This document shows positions 49,182 through 61,231 of a DNA stretch of 64,000 nucleotides, in pieces; within the stretch, counting starts at the first letter, position 1; the number at the start of each line of letters is the position of its first letter. The notes under the pieces were generated by a model. It saw only the letters and a list, made by a program, of their open reading frames with translations, was not told the DNA's origin and did not search any database. Position numbers and translations under genes: made by a program. Origin of the DNA: Antedon mediterranea (taxonomy: Eukaryota > Echinodermata > Crinoidea > Comatulida > Antedonidae); assembly GCF_964355755.1 (NCBI RefSeq), contig NC_092672.1, positions 27,648,501 through 27,712,500 of the forward strand. Direction: 5' to 3'.

Positions 49182-50050
49182 TATATCTGGCTTTGGCTAG
49201 ATTAATTCGGCACCCGATAAATTCATCATTAAAAACATTCTTGAAATATGAAATAACTCAAGACCTTTACTAATTTGAAAAGGTAACTATGACTCTATCA
49301 ACATTTTTTTATACAGATTTTAGAAGACTGCATAGCCTAAAATAACTCAAAACCAAATCATCATCAACTTCTATTTTATAGACACATTTTCGGTGAGTTA
49401 TTTTTATTTATCATTCACAAAATTGCACTTGTTTGTTGTTTTAAATGTGCTACAGTACTAACTTAACATGCTGACAATTTACTGGTTTTTTGTGCTAAAA
49501 CATTATGCCATTTTTATGTTATATGATTTATTCAGTTTAAAATGAGTCCGGACTCCCTTTTGTAGATGAATATTTAAAAATAAAAAAGTCAACTTGCCAA
49601 CTCTTCCATGCATTTCCTTAATTAAACAATCAAATGTATTTCTCCATTTAAATAAGATTTCAATTTGTTTAATTTAAATATTAATTTAAACATTTCAGTT
49701 AAAAGTATTTTTACAACAATTTAATATTTTGTTTTCTCTTTTTACCCCCAAAATAAGTAGTTAGGCCTAACAGTAGAAATTTATTTTTTTTTTACATGGA
49801 TATACCCAGTGGGTCGTACAGTACATGATTCAATCACTTTTATGTTAGTTCGGTGGGGTTTGCTATGTTTTTTGGGAGGTTTGCGGGGTTTAGCAAAACC
49901 CATACTGTCAATGTTTTCTCTTTCTCATCTTGGGAATACTTTTGGAAAAAATGGAACCAAAAAGTAATTAAGTTAAGCGTTTAAAAGAAAATCAATTTAA
50001 ACAAAGACTTATGTTAAATTAATAATGTGTTATTTTTAATTTAATTATAG

Positions 50051-51530
50051 ATGATAGTGAAAGTGATGACAGCATGGCTCAAGAGTCGGTAACAATACAT
50101 AGTAAGTCATAGTTGCTCTATTTTAAACATTATTACAGTACTTGCGAAATAATGTTGTCAAGTATACAGTAGTAGTTGCTAATATTTATACTTTGTTTTT
50201 TGGCAAGTTATAGACCAGGGGGCTAACAGGTATATTCTCACAGACTATGCCTATTGAAATATTTTTTTTATTATTGTAGCAAATGACAAGATAGAAGAAA
50301 TAACGGAAACATCGGTCGCTTCTCTGTAGGACTCTATGATTGGTAATATACCCCTTTTTTAAGTAGCCGTTAACAATTTGTATTTGAAGTTCAATTTTTC
50401 TTTCTTTTCTTTTCTTTTATTCAATTTTTTTCACACACAAGTTATGTGAAACAATGATAACAGGTATCATAGTAATAAACAATAAGGTAATCAAACTAAT
50501 TTGAAAAAAATATATTGGGATACTTGTACTTAAAAAAAAAACAAAGAAGTGTGAAAAGAGGTCAAATAAGACAAATAATACTAGACGCTTAAAACCAAAT
50601 GTGCTCATGCACATTAGTACTTATGTGTTCGGCGCGCGCATAATGTAAAAGTACTGAACTTTCTAAATTATAAGTCGTTTATTTACTAACAACAATTTAT
50701 GTCATAATGGCATTAATGTTTACTGCTAATACAGAATGTTAAAGTTTTAAATGTGTGCATTGTGACTAATAACTCTCATTCAAATTGTTCATCTTTAGAA
50801 TCGTGTATGCGAGCTCACCCACAAACGATTGAAGCAATGTGAGATAGAGATTGCTGAAACACTGAAGCACGCTCCCAACAGACCAGGTGGCTCAAGATAC
50901 AAGGTAAGAATACATTTAATTTGATTTATCATTTATTTATTTTTTACCATGGCGAAATAACTTATTCCTCCATGCTTTTACGTATCACTCATATTGTAAT
51001 GATGAAGTTTACTATAGTCCGCATCAGTTTAAAGACTAAATAGTTTACAAACTAAAAGATACTAGTCATTATTGTTCAGTTTCACCAAGTGGTATATAAA
51101 GCAATAAAACACATTCGTACAATCGCACTCAAACGAATAATTAATGTAAAGTTACGGGATACAAATGTTGGAATAAAGTAAATTACAACTAACGTTTGGT
51201 ACTAATATACTGATAGGGCTTGGTATTTAGACCCAACAACACTATCCAATACGAAATAAACATAACAACTACATACTGTAATGTAAATTTAATAGGGAAT
51301 GTGCAACCACATAAAAAACACCAAATAGTCAATAGCCAAAATCATTTATAATTTAAACGTGGGGAAAATTCGATTAGAATGACAATAAATTAATTTTGTA
51401 AACTAGTAACACTTACAATTTTTTTTTAAAGATTTGCTGCTAAGAGATCATTTTATTTACCTAGTTTTACAATTTGTTATCTTTTCAGGAACGGAATGTG
51501 CCAGACAGCAGAGAGGAGGACGACTTATAG
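50051..51530 (+). other. Exon-like segments, unknown gene
   Basis: Four stretches have consensus splice sites: 50051-50101 (acidic, DDSESDDSMAQES), 50280 onward (reaches a stop after about 16 codons), 50799-50903 (35 open codons, VCELTHKRLKQCEIEI and APNRPGGSRYK) and 51489-51530 (14 codons ending EEDDL-stop). The last two join in frame through AAG|GTAAGA and TTTTCAG|GAA. The first two do not join in frame to them. I do not recognise the protein; it could be the tail of a gene carried by the large element. Confidence 0.3.
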
Positions 51531-51889
51531 GCAAATTTGGTCATTCCCGTTTAAGAACAATGTTTCTCATTATCGATCTCCGTATCATCGAGAACGGGTA
51601 ATTACTGCTGGTTCTCGTTACTGATCAAAAATAGCGAAAGCTCTCTAATAATAATCAAGTTCCTACCTCTTAAGCTATTTGCAATACTGTATGTCTTTTT
51701 TTTAATCAGATAATAGAATAAATCAAAAACAATATTTCATTTTAAATTGCTTGTTTTTATGTCTTATACAGTACTAACTACATGTTTTAACAAATACCGA
51801 GCTATGTAACGCGTATATCTGCAGAACACTATATATAATATGTGGTAACGTTAGCCAAATCGTTGTATATAACTAAGTATTACATTTTC

Positions 51890-53090
51890 AGGACGTCAAA
51901 TATGGACGTTATAAATACGTCGTCAGTGGTAAAAAGTTTATGATGTAACATTATCAAACTACGATTTGAAAATGTATCTGGTACGTTATAAATGAACGTT
52001 ACTAGTTCGTATGTGCGAAAGTCATAATTACGCCTTACATACGTTATTTAAAAACATTGAGAACGTTAAAAACACGTAGCAAATACGTCATTTACAAACG
52101 TAGAAGGCACGTTCCTAACACGTTATTTGTGAACATTTTTAGGACGTTATAAAAACGCGTTGCATACGTTATGTATGAATGTTATTTTGGACGTTAAAAA
52201 CATGTTGCAAACACGTCATTTACAAACATTACATAAAACGTTAAAAAAACGTCTAGGACACGTTTTTTATCAACGTTATTGCAGAAGTTGTATATACGTT
52301 TTGAATACGTTATTTATGAACATTATTGATGACGTTCAAAAGACGTTATAAACACGTTATTTTGAATGTTATTTTGGACGTTATAAAGTCGTATAAAAAG
52401 GTCAACAATTCTTCGTTCGTGCAACGTTATTGTAGAAGTTATAAATACGTATTTAACACGTTATTTCTGAACATTATTGAGGACGTTCAAAAAACGTTAT
52501 AAACACGTTATTTTGAACGTTATTTTGGACGTTAAAAAGTCGTATAAAAAGGTCGACATTTTCTCGTTCGTGCAACGTTATTGTAGAAGTTATAAATACG
52601 TATTTAACACGTTATTTCTGAACATTATTGAGGACGTTCAAAAAACGTTATAAACACGTTATTTTGAACGTTATTTTGGACGTTAAAAAGTCGTATAAAA
52701 AGGTCGACATTTTCTCGTTCGTGCAACGTTATTGTAGAAGTTATAAATACGTATTTAACACGTTATTTCTGAACATTATTGAGGACGTTCAAAAAACGTT
52801 ATAAACACGTTATTTTGAACGTTATTTTGGACGTTAAAAAGTCGTATAAAAAGGTCGACATTTTCTCGTTCGTGCAACGTTATTGTAGAAGTTATAAATA
52901 CGTATTTAACACGTTATTTCTGAACATTATTGAGGACGTTCAAAAAACGTTATAAACACGTTATTTTGAACGTTATTTTGGACGTTATAAAGTCGTATAA
53001 AAAGGTCGACATTTTTGCGTTCGTACAACGTTATTAGAAAACGTTTTTATAACCAAAAAATAACGTAATTATAACGTTACCAAAACGTAA
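51890..53090 (+). repeat. ACGTT-rich array, 151-bp unit, about 5 copies plus degenerate flank
   Basis: From about 52360 to 53020 the unit GGACGTTAAAAAGTCGTATA to TAAACACGTTATTTTGAACG repeats every 151 bp with near identity. The flanking 400 bp are similar but degenerate. It lies just inside the right inverted end of the 17-kb candidate. Confidence 0.93.
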
Positions 53091-53336
53091 AATTGTTTGC
53101 TGGGATAGCATCTACAATTCTAAGCCAATAACAATATAGTATTTTATCTGGTATATTGATGAAGTAAGCCTACACTAGGGTCTTCACAATAACGTACAAT
53201 GTAATTTAATAACTGTTTTCAATAAACATTATACTCAGTGGCGTGAGGCAGAGGCCAGCAAGGTTAAATGTCGTTGCACATGTGCAGTAAACAATATATT
53301 AGGCACGCGACCGTTTCGTTGTTACCATGCGGTTAA

Positions 53337-53859
53337 TTAAAGATGTATTGTCCCTTTGACTAATTCTAAAAAAATAAAAAATAAAAGATTTCGAAAAAAG
53401 GTGGCTCATTTTGAAGTATCATAATAATTATTAACTTTCACCAAAAATTTTTCGAAAAAAAAAAAAAATTACTTTGACTTCCAGTCAAGGTGAAGTTTTC
53501 GATCAAAACATATCCCATAATGAAACGCGCTTGTTTGGCTACTCTGTATGCATAATCATAAAACTTCCTTATGATCTGTGTGAAAATACCTTCTCAACCG
53601 TGACGAGTTGTAAACAATCCTAATTAGCATATGCATAATGCGTACTCATGGTTTGAAATCTTTGTTTACTTTCGCTCGCGACGATTTTCCAGATAAAATG
53701 TAATCAAACTAATTTACCTGTTAATTACGTAAACTTGTTGTTTTTAGCTCGAATTTTCGACTTAAAGTGAATAACTTTAATATTACTTTGATATGGCCAC
53801 TTTAAATTTAAAATATTTTGACCTTCATTTTTGTGTTTCAAGGGACAATACATCTTTAA
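53337..53859. mobile_element. TIR element of 515 bp with TTAA target duplication
   Basis: AGATGTATTGTCCCTTTGA (53341) and the complement of TCAAGGGACAATACATCT (to 53855) are inverted ends, flanked by TTAA on both sides (53337-53340, 53856-53859). The TTAA site suggests a piggyBac- or Kolobok-type MITE. No transposase. Confidence 0.85.
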
Positions 53860-54154
53860 ACTGTAACATTGTGGGCGGTCCGCGCTTGATCTCACGTTGA
53901 TGCATACTATCCTTCTATTCTTTAATCCATGGTTCAACTTTAAAAAAATTTTTAACGATTTTTAATGTTGATTTGTACCCCCTTTTCCTGTAAAATCGTT
54001 GATAAAATCGTATGTAAATGGGTGGATAATATATATATGATTTCTTTTTCTATGTTTTTGTAACTATTATTTTATGTTTATTGCCGAAATGAATAAAATA
54101 AATAAAAAATATATATATATATTACAAAAGGGGAAAACCGGGGCCGACCCGCCC

Positions 54155-54196
54155 GCGATTTTTTTTTTCGTACATAAGTTGGGGACCCCCTCCCCT
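54155..54196 (+). repeat. Truncated end of the GCGATTTT family
   Basis: GCGATTTTTTTTTTCGTAC, then ATAAGTTGGGGACCCC, as in the ends at 30503 and 57683. It breaks into CCCTAAATCCGCCCCTG, which is the dispersed repeat in reverse. It is preceded by an (AT)n and AATAAA-type tail at 54085-54125. Confidence 0.6.
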
Positions 54197-54646
54197 AAAT
54201 CCGCCCCTGCCAACGACCCGGGCGACCTCGAATTGGACGACCTAGAATTGGACAACCCATCATTCTAAAGATTCTGAACAGATATGGAACGCCAAGAGTG
54301 CATCATTAAAACTGCATTCGACTCGATTAGCACACGAAATATCATAAACATGGCAAACCAGGTCAAAACGACCCCTTTTTCAGCGGTGGGTAAGGTTTGA
54401 CTGTATACAATGCATGTGTGAAATGTAAAGCTTTTACATAGATCTGGCAACATAAAATGTAGTCATATTGTTGGCCGACATCTTGGGGCAAACATACCTT
54501 GATTTGATTTTATTTGATTTTATTATTTGGGTTAACGATGACCAATCCACTGAGCAACCCAGCCTAGGAAATTCTTTCACTGATATCTTAATCTAGGCTT
54601 TACACTAAAGTCAAACATTACATTAAATTGTTTTTATATTAAAATT

Positions 54647-55659
54647 AATGTATCCAAACCCATACACATACAGTAAATAGGTGTCAGACAAGAAGAGACA
54701 TTATCACCTAAAATCTTCAGCATAGAATCTGAATCTTGAGGAAAATGGAATCAACATTTTTTATTTCAACAATATTTTATGAGGGTGGTCCATCCAGCAT
54801 TGACAGAGAAAGTGGAATTGACCTTAGATTTGCGGATGCTCTGACAACTACATCAGTCGAGGATATGGAAATCTATCTAATAAATAGAGAAAGTAAGAAT
54901 ATTGGCTTAAAAATAGGCCTACACAAAGGAAAAACATAGTAGGCCCTATTTACAAATAATTATAACATAGAGATTGAAAATGACAAGTATCTGCGCCAGA
55001 CAGTTAAAATGGTTGAGATGAAGTTCTTATCAGAGTAAAGGCTGGCCGGAGCTGCTTTGGCAGACATCCTGTGTGACAGGAAAACCGCAATAGTACACAG
55101 AAGGCGGATTTTCAACCCATGTGTGCTTCCTACAATGACATGTGAAGGTTGTGAATCCTGGACTTCAACTAAGTTTAGAGAACAAAATCTCATCACTGTA
55201 CAAAGAGCGATGGAAAGACAAATGGGGTCACAGTATGTAACAAAATAAACATAGGACTAAGGGACAAAGTAAAAGAAGCCAAATGGTGATGGGCTGGTCA
55301 TATAGCAAGAAGAGAGGACAACAGATGGACCAACAATTGACAGAATGGTAGGCGAAAATCGGCAAAACAAGAAGGGGAAGACAAAAACACAGATGGTTGA
55401 ATGACATATCTTATTTAGAAACTAATTGGGCTAGGACAGCACAGAACCGAAAGGAATGGCAAAGACTTGGTCTAAATCCGACAGGTGATAATGGTCTCAT
55501 GAATTCTCCGTTTCTGTTACAACCAATTTTAAATAGCGTAGCATAAATCTAAGATCACGTTGAGGTGGTGAAAAAAGACAAAAACAAAAATAACCAAAAC
55601 TGGCGTCTCAAGATCTGCTATACGCCACTGATTGAAACATTTATATTTTACTATTTTTA
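54647..55659 (+). mobile_element. Second copy of the LINE 3' remnant
   Basis: Matches 3425-4385 along its length from ATCCAAACCCATACACATAC to TATACGCCACTGATTGAAAC. Reverse-transcriptase tail pieces are better preserved here (RRIFNPCVLPTMTC, VQRAMERQMG, then WAGHIARR in another frame), but stops remain. It continues without a break into half an SRCR exon. Confidence 0.7.
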
Positions 55660-55722
55660 GCTAAGACCTCGAAAATACGTCTTGTTGGTAGTAGTTTAGC
55701 TAATCAAGGACGCGTAGAAGTT
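55660..55722 (+). pseudogene. Orphan half of SRCR exon 1
   Basis: Starts CTAAGACCTCGAAAATACG and keeps the TTTTTAG acceptor. It matches 4386-4448 with three substitutions, then diverges after CGCGTAGAAGTT into an in-frame stop. No second SRCR half or donor follows. It is a duplicated piece of the Tie-like gene's first visible exon. Confidence 0.85.
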
Positions 55723-55729
55723 AGATAAT

Positions 55730-56860
55730 GGTGGATTTACTGCAAAAGGCTGGCAAATGTTTTATTAAATGGTTTACTATAACTGTAAACCGTTTTTCAG
55801 TTTTTATTGTGATGATTTAATTTCCGATTTTTCTATGTTTTTTTTTTGTACTGACGTATTATTGACATTTTACTATAAATAAAATATATGTTGTAACCTA
55901 AATTAAAATGTCTTGAATGTTGATATTTATTTATAATTATATTGTTTGAAGATGTACGTTTAAAAAGCAATCTACTGTATGAATGTTATAGATTCATTAT
56001 TAAATGTGAATTTTAAAATCTAAATACCATCACAACCAGCAATAAAAAGTGTTTCTAAAGGTGAGCAAAAAGTCAAAAGATAAAAGAAACAGACAATTCG
56101 GAAAATGCATTGTACATTCGATACTGTGTAAATAATTTGTCTTTTATTTCAGTCACATTTGATAATTGCTCAAGAGATGAAACAATACGTATCACTGACT
56201 TAGTATTTTTTTTTATTTGTCATATATACTGTGATAATGAAACATTTTTTGGACTTAATAATTTTTGTTATTTTTGGCAATGAATATTCTGAATAAAAAG
56301 GTATAAGAATGATGGATTTTATAAGTTATAAGATTAAGCCCGAACATTTCTTTATTTGCATTACTTTAAGTAATCATGGATATTTAATAGTATATGTTTA
56401 GAATTATCGAAAGTGAAATGACATTGTACACTTTTTTATTGCATTATTTCATTTGTTCTGTGTGTTTTTAGAGAATTGATAATACACTTTCTTTTATATT
56501 TTCTCTCTTTAATATTTTTCCATCTTTTTAGATTTCATTAAGAGCCAAATATGTTAATATACAAATACTGTAGTATGAAACTTGGAATGTCTAATGCTAG
56601 GCCATGCAAACTTTAGCGTTCGGATTTAGACCACGGTAGCAGATCAGTTAGAGACAGTGCACTTTACGGGTGAATTATCCATTGCACAATGCGCGGGCCT
56701 ATTGTTGATCAATAGTGTCAATTTTCAACGAAATGCTGACCTTAAAAAGATAACAATTAGAAATAAAAAAAGCTTAAAAATCTGTGCTCTGCGAGTAGCA
56801 CAGATCTTAAAATATGCATCCTCCATGTACATGTATTGAAATTTGGTTAACTCAGCCTTA
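55730..56860. other. No gene seen
   Basis: AT-rich sequence without supported coding. A short hairpin, ATCTGTGCT/AGCACAGAT, sits near 56780. Confidence 0.5.
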
Positions 56861-57148
56861 AAGGACAACATGACCGAGAACCATATTTTAACAACGTATT
56901 AGCGATGTACATTATGATTTCAGAACAATCGCGAGATTTAGGATATCGCCACACGCGCTCGCCGTACAGACGTCGCCGTAAATTGCTGTTACGTCACAAG
57001 TGCATGGCAAAATCTACCTCATGAGTTTTTGCCATGCACTTGTGAGTGTAGAGCGAGTGCACGCTACGATATCGTAAATCTCGCGATTGTTCTGAAATTA
57101 TATGTACACCCCAATACGTTGTTAAATATGGTTCGATGACGTTGTCTA
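56861..57148. mobile_element. MITE-like inverted repeat, about 290 bp
   Basis: Arms of about 85 bp, sharing AACAACGTATT, TTTCAGAACAATCGCGAGAT and GATATCG, face each other. An inner palindrome is CAAGTGCATGGCAAAA with its complement. Non-coding. Confidence 0.75.
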
Positions 57149-57673
57149 TTAAGTGCTATAGTATGGGCGTGTTGCATTATACTGCAAGATATTTAATTGT
57201 TGCTAGGCGTTATACGGCAATAACATCGACTGCTTGTTCACTGAGCAACCACACCCTGTTCTGTTTTATCATGTCGTAGATAGCTTTCACTTTATTCACA
57301 TATTAATTATATTTAAACAAATCAGCGATTGGACTAGAGACGTCACCACTCCTTACATCCTGAATGCGCGCGCATGTAGTTTATCAAAATAATAACAGGC
57401 ATTCTTATGTTTTTAATGTCTTTACTTTATATTTCTAACTACCTACGTATTGCTGATGTTTGTCTGCTTGTTTATATTCTCAGCACAGTGAAGTTTAACG
57501 TTTGAAATACTCATGATTCTCAAAGTCAGGTTACAATAACGCTTATTCCAGGGTGCGTCTAGAGTCTCTGGGTGCGCCTTCTTCCTCACTTTAGACCTCC
57601 TATACATAGGCTGTGCTAATGTATGTTTCACATTGTTTTTAATGTAACAAATGTTTTACTTGTTTAAGTTATG

Positions 57674-58758
57674 GGACCGGCCGCGATTTTTTTTTTCGTA
57701 CATAAGTAGGGGACCCCTCATGAAACGTCACAAAATAAACATGAATAATTCATCAGTTAAATTTGTTGTTCCGTGTGCACCCAAGCGTATAGCAACAAGA
57801 AGTGATTACACAACTGCGATACGATACTTTCTACAGTAGGCCTAGGATTCTAAGTCAATTCACGTGATTGCCTTCGCGCACTCTTCTTCACACAAAATGT
57901 GTCGAGTCGAGGCTAATCGACAGCTAGGCAAGACATTAAACTAAGTAGTAATTCATTGGACATAGCCCAAAGAAAGCTTAGACCCACAAGAATAAAGAAT
58001 GTGTATAATTTGTGTACTGTATTTTTTTTAATTCTGCTATTTTATTATCAAATAATATGCATGTACTCAAGGGAACTTAAAAAATGCGCGTATATGAACA
58101 CATGAGATGGGAAGATTAGACCCACGAGAATAAAAAATGTATTTTTGTGTAATGTTTATTGTTTAATTTTGCTGACTTATAGTACTCGGATTGTGTCATA
58201 CCAACACACACCCACACAGCTACTACTAGAATAGACATGGGTTTAGAGACTAATAATTAGGCCTAATACAGACATTAAGTATCCCGGACAATTGAAAACA
58301 AAGAAAGACATGAAACAACTTAAAGAACTAGCCAATGAAAGATCAGACTGGAAGAAACTAGTAAAAGAGATTTACGGAGCAGCCCAAGCGGAAATGTCGG
58401 CAGACTTTTCAGCGGAAAGGCAGTAATAATAATAATATAATAGTATTAATAGAAACTATAATTTTAACACGTAATTCTTTAGTAATAAATTATATTAAAA
58501 ACACCACAAACTAAAGGCTGATTATTTCGACAATCCACACAAAACGCCGCTATTCTTCTATGAAATCGCACGCCGCAACAACAGCGGAGATAGGCCTAGA
58601 ATCGTTCCGCACTTGCTTGTGTAATCACTTCTTGTTGCTATACGCTTGGGTGCACACGGAACAAGAAAATTTAACTGATGAATTATTCATGTTTATTTTG
58701 TGACGTTTCATGAGGGGGTCCCCAACTTATGTACGAAAAAAAAAATCGCGGACCGGCC
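57674..58758. mobile_element. GCGATTTT-family TIR element with 9-bp target duplication
   Basis: Element 57683-58749 has the same ends as the 30503-34077 composite and is flanked by GGACCGGCC on both sides (57674-57682, 58750-58758). Without the nested LINE piece it is about 890 bp, probably the unit length of the family. Non-coding. Confidence 0.88.
58262..58440 (+). mobile_element. 5'-truncated LINE insertion with (TAA)n tail
   Basis: About 57 open codons encode a LINE ORF2 C-terminus (LKELANERSDWKKLVKEIYG, AEMSADFSAERQ, stop), followed directly by (TAA)n. It interrupts the element at 57683-58749: the other copies read straight through CCTAATAGTATTAATAG at this place. The flanking AATA may be the target duplication. 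Confidence 0.75.
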
Positions 58759-59215
58759 TACTATTATTTTCATTTGTGGCTTGCGTCGAATTTAACAATA
58801 ACAGTGATGCAATTCAAGTTTTAAGTATATATATTTTTAAATATGTTTGTTTTAATTTAGTTAATTCTATACATTATAATAAACATTTATTTTGCAAGGT
58901 TATATTACATATTAGTGACATCAGTTTGTCGCCAACACGTTTTATTAATATGCAGATACCATGCAAAATGGTCGGATTTGGTTCTGAACGTGAAGGAATG
59001 AACTTGCACTTTAAAAAGGACAAGCAAATCGTCAATGGTATTAGTTAAATATATAATCAATGCACCATGGTGAATAAGCAGTAGTGAGTATGTTTCTATA
59101 TTAATTTAAACAAGGTTTCCATTATATTTTCGTCGCATTATATAGTCTGTATTTAATTGCTCTTGTTTATGTTTGTCCACCAGTCGGCGTTTATATTGTC
59201 TAGATTGTAGTATTA

Positions 59216-60815
59216 TAAGTAGTATACGAAGTCACGATAGTCAACGCACAGTTTGAAATTCCGTTGCTCCTCCATCGATGGCTGCCAAACATCAAGAACC
59301 CATTGTATGTCTTTGCTGTTGTAACAGACAAACACGTCATACCGAATATTTTCTCCGTTGATGGGAGGAGGTCATTAGTTGCAAATTCGCTGGTATTGTT
59401 TACGAAGGCGCCGTCGTTGGTTCCAAAGCCAACATTGAAATAAATAAAATTCATTGAATATTAACATAATGCAACATAATTCATAAAATAATTGCATCTG
59501 GCTTCTGCTTTTAGTATATTAACTTACTTACAATTAAATGATCTTTAGCAATATATTTGATTTGAAGATTGAAAAAAAAGAAAAACGTACAGTTTAAAAA
59601 TTTATAAAATGCTACATTTAATATTATTATTATTATTATTTATTCAGACAAAAGATACATTTTACAAAATATAATACAAATCAACAAATTAAACAAACAC
59701 AACGCAAATGAAATATAAAATCATAGTCACTAGCTGACAGGAAAGCACAAAAGCAGCCTAAGCCACTGTCACCAATTAGGTATGTACCTCCAACCAATGA
59801 ATAATTATTACAAATAATTTATATAATATAGATGATGATAAAGTTAATATCTTAAAAGAATAACTTAATTATATTAAGCCTATAGCTTATATGCTAAATT
59901 AAATTATAAATAAACAACTATAAAATAAAATATGTTTTAACTGATAATAATAAATTGAGTGCAAAGTACTTTAATATGATTAAATAGGTCTATATTAAAG
60001 GGGAGTACCGGGTTTAAAATGAATAGTTTGTCTCTTGAACGGTAAAAGTTTCAATTTATATAAGCGCCCAGTGAAGCATGCCTGGCATCGTCACGTGATA
60101 ATCAGATACAGTATACAATACCAAACTGGTCGGGTCGAGTATACACCGTCTATAATCACAACATGAACGATGTACAGTATTTGATTGAAGGTCGACTCGA
60201 CCTACCGGAATGGTATAGCTAATATAGCTCGAATGAGAGAGTTGGAATATTTGTAAACATAAGTATTGCTAATTATAACTAGTCTATAGTAAAACCCAGA
60301 ATTCCCCTTTAAAAGTCTGTTGAAAAAAAAACTAACTAATCAGATATCGATATTTAACTTTTTGTTTTTTTGCGTATACATAATAGCAGGCATTTATAAT
60401 ACCTTACCTTATTAGAATCTGTAGCGGTAAAAGACTGCACACACAATTACAACAATAAGCCCAGCCGAAACAGATGGAATTGTATATTTAAAGATTTTTT
60501 TCAAATTTGCTGCAGTTTAGTTCATCCGGATTAAAGTCCATTATTTGCTTGTATTCTTTTTCTTGATAAGGGATACATTTTGTGGTGTTGATGTTTTGAA
60601 GTGTAACATTCGTTTTCCCAATCCATTTTCTAAACCACACTAAATCACAGTTACACAAATAATTGTTGTACGCCAAATTTAGAAGCTGTAATTGAGTCCG
60701 ATTTTGGAGTCCAACATCCTCTGTGATTGTAGTCAGCAAGTTGTTATCTAGAGTCATTCGTTGTAATTACGATGAACCTTTAAATACGAATAGTGGTATA
60801 CTGGTAATCTTCCTT
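59216..60815 (-). pseudogene. Toll-like receptor pseudogene (LRR-LRRCT-TM and partial TIR, split by an insertion)
   Basis: Minus strand, in order: LRR (ITSIPLFVFKGSS, stop, LQRMTLDNN), LRRCT (CNCDLVWFRKWI with two further cysteines, 60500-60670), a frame change in an A7 run near 60490, a membrane segment (SVSAGLIVVIVCAVFYRYR, about 60410-60475), then about 1 kb of unrelated sequence. A TIR start follows at 59341 (YDVFVCYNSKDIQWVLD and FKLCVDYRDF, TIR box 1 and region). The TIR stops after about 40 residues. It is clearly dead: one in-frame stop, one shift, an insertion and a truncated TIR. Confidence 0.8.
59600..59800 (-). mobile_element. Retroposon 3' tail inserted in the Toll-like pseudogene
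   Basis: Minus strand: GGTGACAGTGGCTTAGGCTG, TTTGTCTGAATAAA, then (TAA)n. AATAAA and a microsatellite tail mark the 3' end of a LINE or SINE. It lies between the TM and TIR pieces. Confidence 0.5.
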
Positions 60816-60944
60816 TTTATCCAATTATTTAAATGTTTTATATATTATAATGTTATATTTATGTATTTGTTTTTTAATTGTTGGATAAATAAAGAAAGAA
60901 ATGATAATGATATGACTCATTTCCTTATCCATACACTATTCCAG

Positions 60945-61102
60945 TGATTACAGCACCCTATTGAAACGGAATGACTGCAGGTGTCCAGGTAACATCATCG
61001 CCCACCTATAGTCCAGATATTGTTGTAAACTTTGGAGTAAATGCACATCGTCGGCCACTGGTAAAACGGATGTTACGTGTGGATTTTCTTTAACATTTCT
61101 TG
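60945..61102 (+). pseudogene. LRRCT-like exon with in-frame stop
   Basis: Acceptor TATTCCAG, donor CTTG|GTGAGT. One frame reads KRNDCRCPGN, a stop, then KCTSSATGKTDVTCGF, a C-x-C and C-C spacing that resembles an LRR C-terminal cap. It ends phase 1, matching the HYR exon downstream. Assignment is tentative. Confidence 0.4.
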
Positions 61103-61231
61103 GTGAGTGTATTATTATTGTCATCACCATAGTGGTACATTATTATTATTATTGTTACACATCATCATCAACCTCATCTTTAACAATTTCTTTTTTATAA
61201 TCTTTCTTTTTAAAAATATTATAATTATCAG

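Larger units (their letters stand above)
35872..53107. mobile_element. Candidate 17-kb terminal-inverted-repeat element
   Basis: The left end TATCCCAGCAAACA (35872) and the right end TGTTTGCTGGGATA (to 53107) are exact inverted repeats, and I find no other copy in the window. Just inside each end lies an ACGTT-rich tandem array, with a 180-bp unit on the left and 151 bp on the right. Between them are a 1.66-kb tandem repeat, exon-like segments (47.7-51.5 kb) and other elements. A 2-bp duplication (TA or AT) is possible but cannot be told from the repeat itself. No transposase is recognised. Two separate broken elements is the alternative. Confidence 0.45.
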
